From assembly GCA_946480125.1 (NCBI GenBank), contig CAMLIY010000176.1, positions 1 to 6,509 on the forward strand: a stretch of 6,509 nt of DNA, read 5' to 3'. The translations under genes were made by a program, and so were the position numbers. The notes under the pieces are model-generated. The model worked only from the letters and a program-made list of their open reading frames with translations, did not search any database and was not told the DNA's origin. The stretch's first letter is position 1; every line of letters begins with the position of its first letter. Below are positions 6,130 to 6,509 of the stretch, piece by piece. This DNA comes from an uncultured Asticcacaulis sp. (GTDB lineage Bacteria; Pseudomonadota; Alphaproteobacteria; Caulobacterales; Caulobacteraceae).

Positions 6130-6269
6130 AGGAAGTCACTCAAGCAAGACGACTCTATTAAGGTATTTTCCTTCAATCCACGCGCTGAACAAATCATCAA
6201 CGGTTTCGTGGCCATTACCCCTTGCCAAAACGGATATGGATTAAGCGCTTGCAATAGCTTTAAGTCAGA

Positions 6270-6330
6270 AACCCCACCACCACGCGCCAAGCGGCGCGCG
6301 GTCCCCCTCCCCATCGCAGACGGGGAGATA
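6270..6330. repeat. REP-like intergenic double-hairpin element
   Basis: Two GC-rich hairpins lie back to back. The first is CGCGCC (6283-6288) with GGCGCG (6293-6298) around AAGC. The second is CTCCCC (6307-6312) with GGGGAG (6322-6327), extended inward by TC/GA around GCA; read on the minus strand, the internal A/C mismatch becomes a G-U pair. The flank ACCCCACCACCA and this CTCCCC-loop-GGGGAG form resemble palindromic modules scattered between genes in many alphaproteobacteria. Family membership is inferred from appearance and cannot be shown from one copy. Confidence 0.55.
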
Positions 6331-6407
6331 CAAGAAGGTGGATAAACCGTCTGTCTCCACGCCTTCCGGCACCTCCCTTGCAATTGTCCGTTCACCGCCG
6401 AACGTGG

Positions 6408-6429
6408 CGTATCGTCCTGATACGTTTTT
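6408..6429 (+). terminator. Small hairpin followed by five T
   Basis: CGTATC (6408-6413) pairs perfectly with GATACG (6419-6424) across a five-base loop, followed by TTTTT (6425-6429). The form is that of a short intrinsic terminator for rightward transcripts, but the stem is only half GC and the nearest upstream gene ends 280 bases earlier. It may instead be an operator dyad for the gene that seems to start at 6454. Confidence 0.35.
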
Positions 6430-6453
6430 CGCTTCGGACGCGATGGACAAGCG

Positions 6454-6509
6454 ATGTTTGAATTTGGCCGTGAACTGAGGCGCATCTTTCGTAACCACGG
6501 CCGGATCGA
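6454..6509 (+). CDS. Possible start of a hypothetical protein, cut by right edge
   Basis: A frame opens at the ATG at 6454 and continues to the window end as MFEFGRELRRIFRNHGRI, with an in-frame TGA upstream at 6418-6420. GGA (6445-6447) six bases before the ATG is a weak ribosome binding site. The basic, amphipathic opening looks like a genuine protein start, but only 18 codons are visible and I cannot assign a family. The overlapping ATG at 6443 gives only an 11-residue frame and is less likely. Confidence 0.4.
   Translation, partial: MFEFGRELRRIFRNHGRI

Larger units (their letters stand above)
6130..6453. other. Non-coding stretch after brnA
   Basis: I see no convincing protein or tRNA/rRNA gene in these 324 bases. 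The frames open on the minus strand carry no recognisable family sequence, and their low-complexity proline/arginine-rich texture comes from the GC palindromes. The A+T-rich first half (6130-6265) holds no clear element; the second half holds the palindromic module and hairpin listed separately. Confidence 0.6.

Noticed and set aside
6051..6498. Minus-strand frames across the brnA 3' end and the palindromic element
   Set aside because: They translate the GC hairpins into low-complexity sequence, have no family resemblance, and partly overlap brnA.
1..6509. CRISPR array, tRNA/rRNA gene, transposase or phage gene
   Set aside because: I saw no regularly spaced repeats, tRNA-like folds, transposase motifs or terminal inverted repeats. 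All sizeable open stretches are explained by the listed genes.

Overview
The window reads as chromosomal DNA of a GC-rich alphaproteobacterium. Protein style and codon use suggest the Caulobacteraceae, perhaps an Asticcacaulis-like organism. That placement is an inference from protein sequence and composition, not from a marker gene.

Layout, left to right. (1) Positions 1-1514 hold the 3' part of prfC (release factor 3); its first ~30 codons, including the P-loop, lie outside the window. (2) Positions 1606-2790 encode an exported family GH53 endo-beta-1,4-galactanase-like enzyme with a Tat-type signal. (3) Positions 2772-3689 on the minus strand encode a LysR-type regulator whose 3' end overlaps the galactanase gene tail to tail. 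(4) Divergent from it lie a short-chain dehydrogenase/reductase (3790-4620) and, one base later, an aldo/keto reductase (4622-5458). Together these form a typical regulator plus two-gene redox operon. (5) Positions 5592-6129 hold a complete brnT-brnA type II toxin-antitoxin pair, clearly more A+T-rich than its neighbours. A near-perfect 42-base inverted repeat swallows the brnT start codon. (6) Positions 6130-6453 hold no convincing gene, but include a GC-rich double hairpin of the intergenic palindromic-repeat type and a small hairpin followed by five T. (7) A reading frame starting at 6454 probably begins another gene that runs off the right edge.

How the parts work together: prfC is housekeeping. 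The galactanase would act outside the cytoplasm on pectic galactan, but no other galactan-utilisation gene is visible here. The LysR protein most likely controls the divergent SDR-AKR operon, which would make two NAD(P)H-dependent carbonyl/alcohol oxidoreductases of unknown substrate. The BrnTA pair is a self-contained accessory module, expected to repress its own promoter.

I found no evidence of a wholly new system. The most unusual structure is the inverted repeat at the brnT start, together with a Shine-Dalgarno-like GGAGG placed just after that start codon, where it would favour an out-of-frame 16-codon reading frame.
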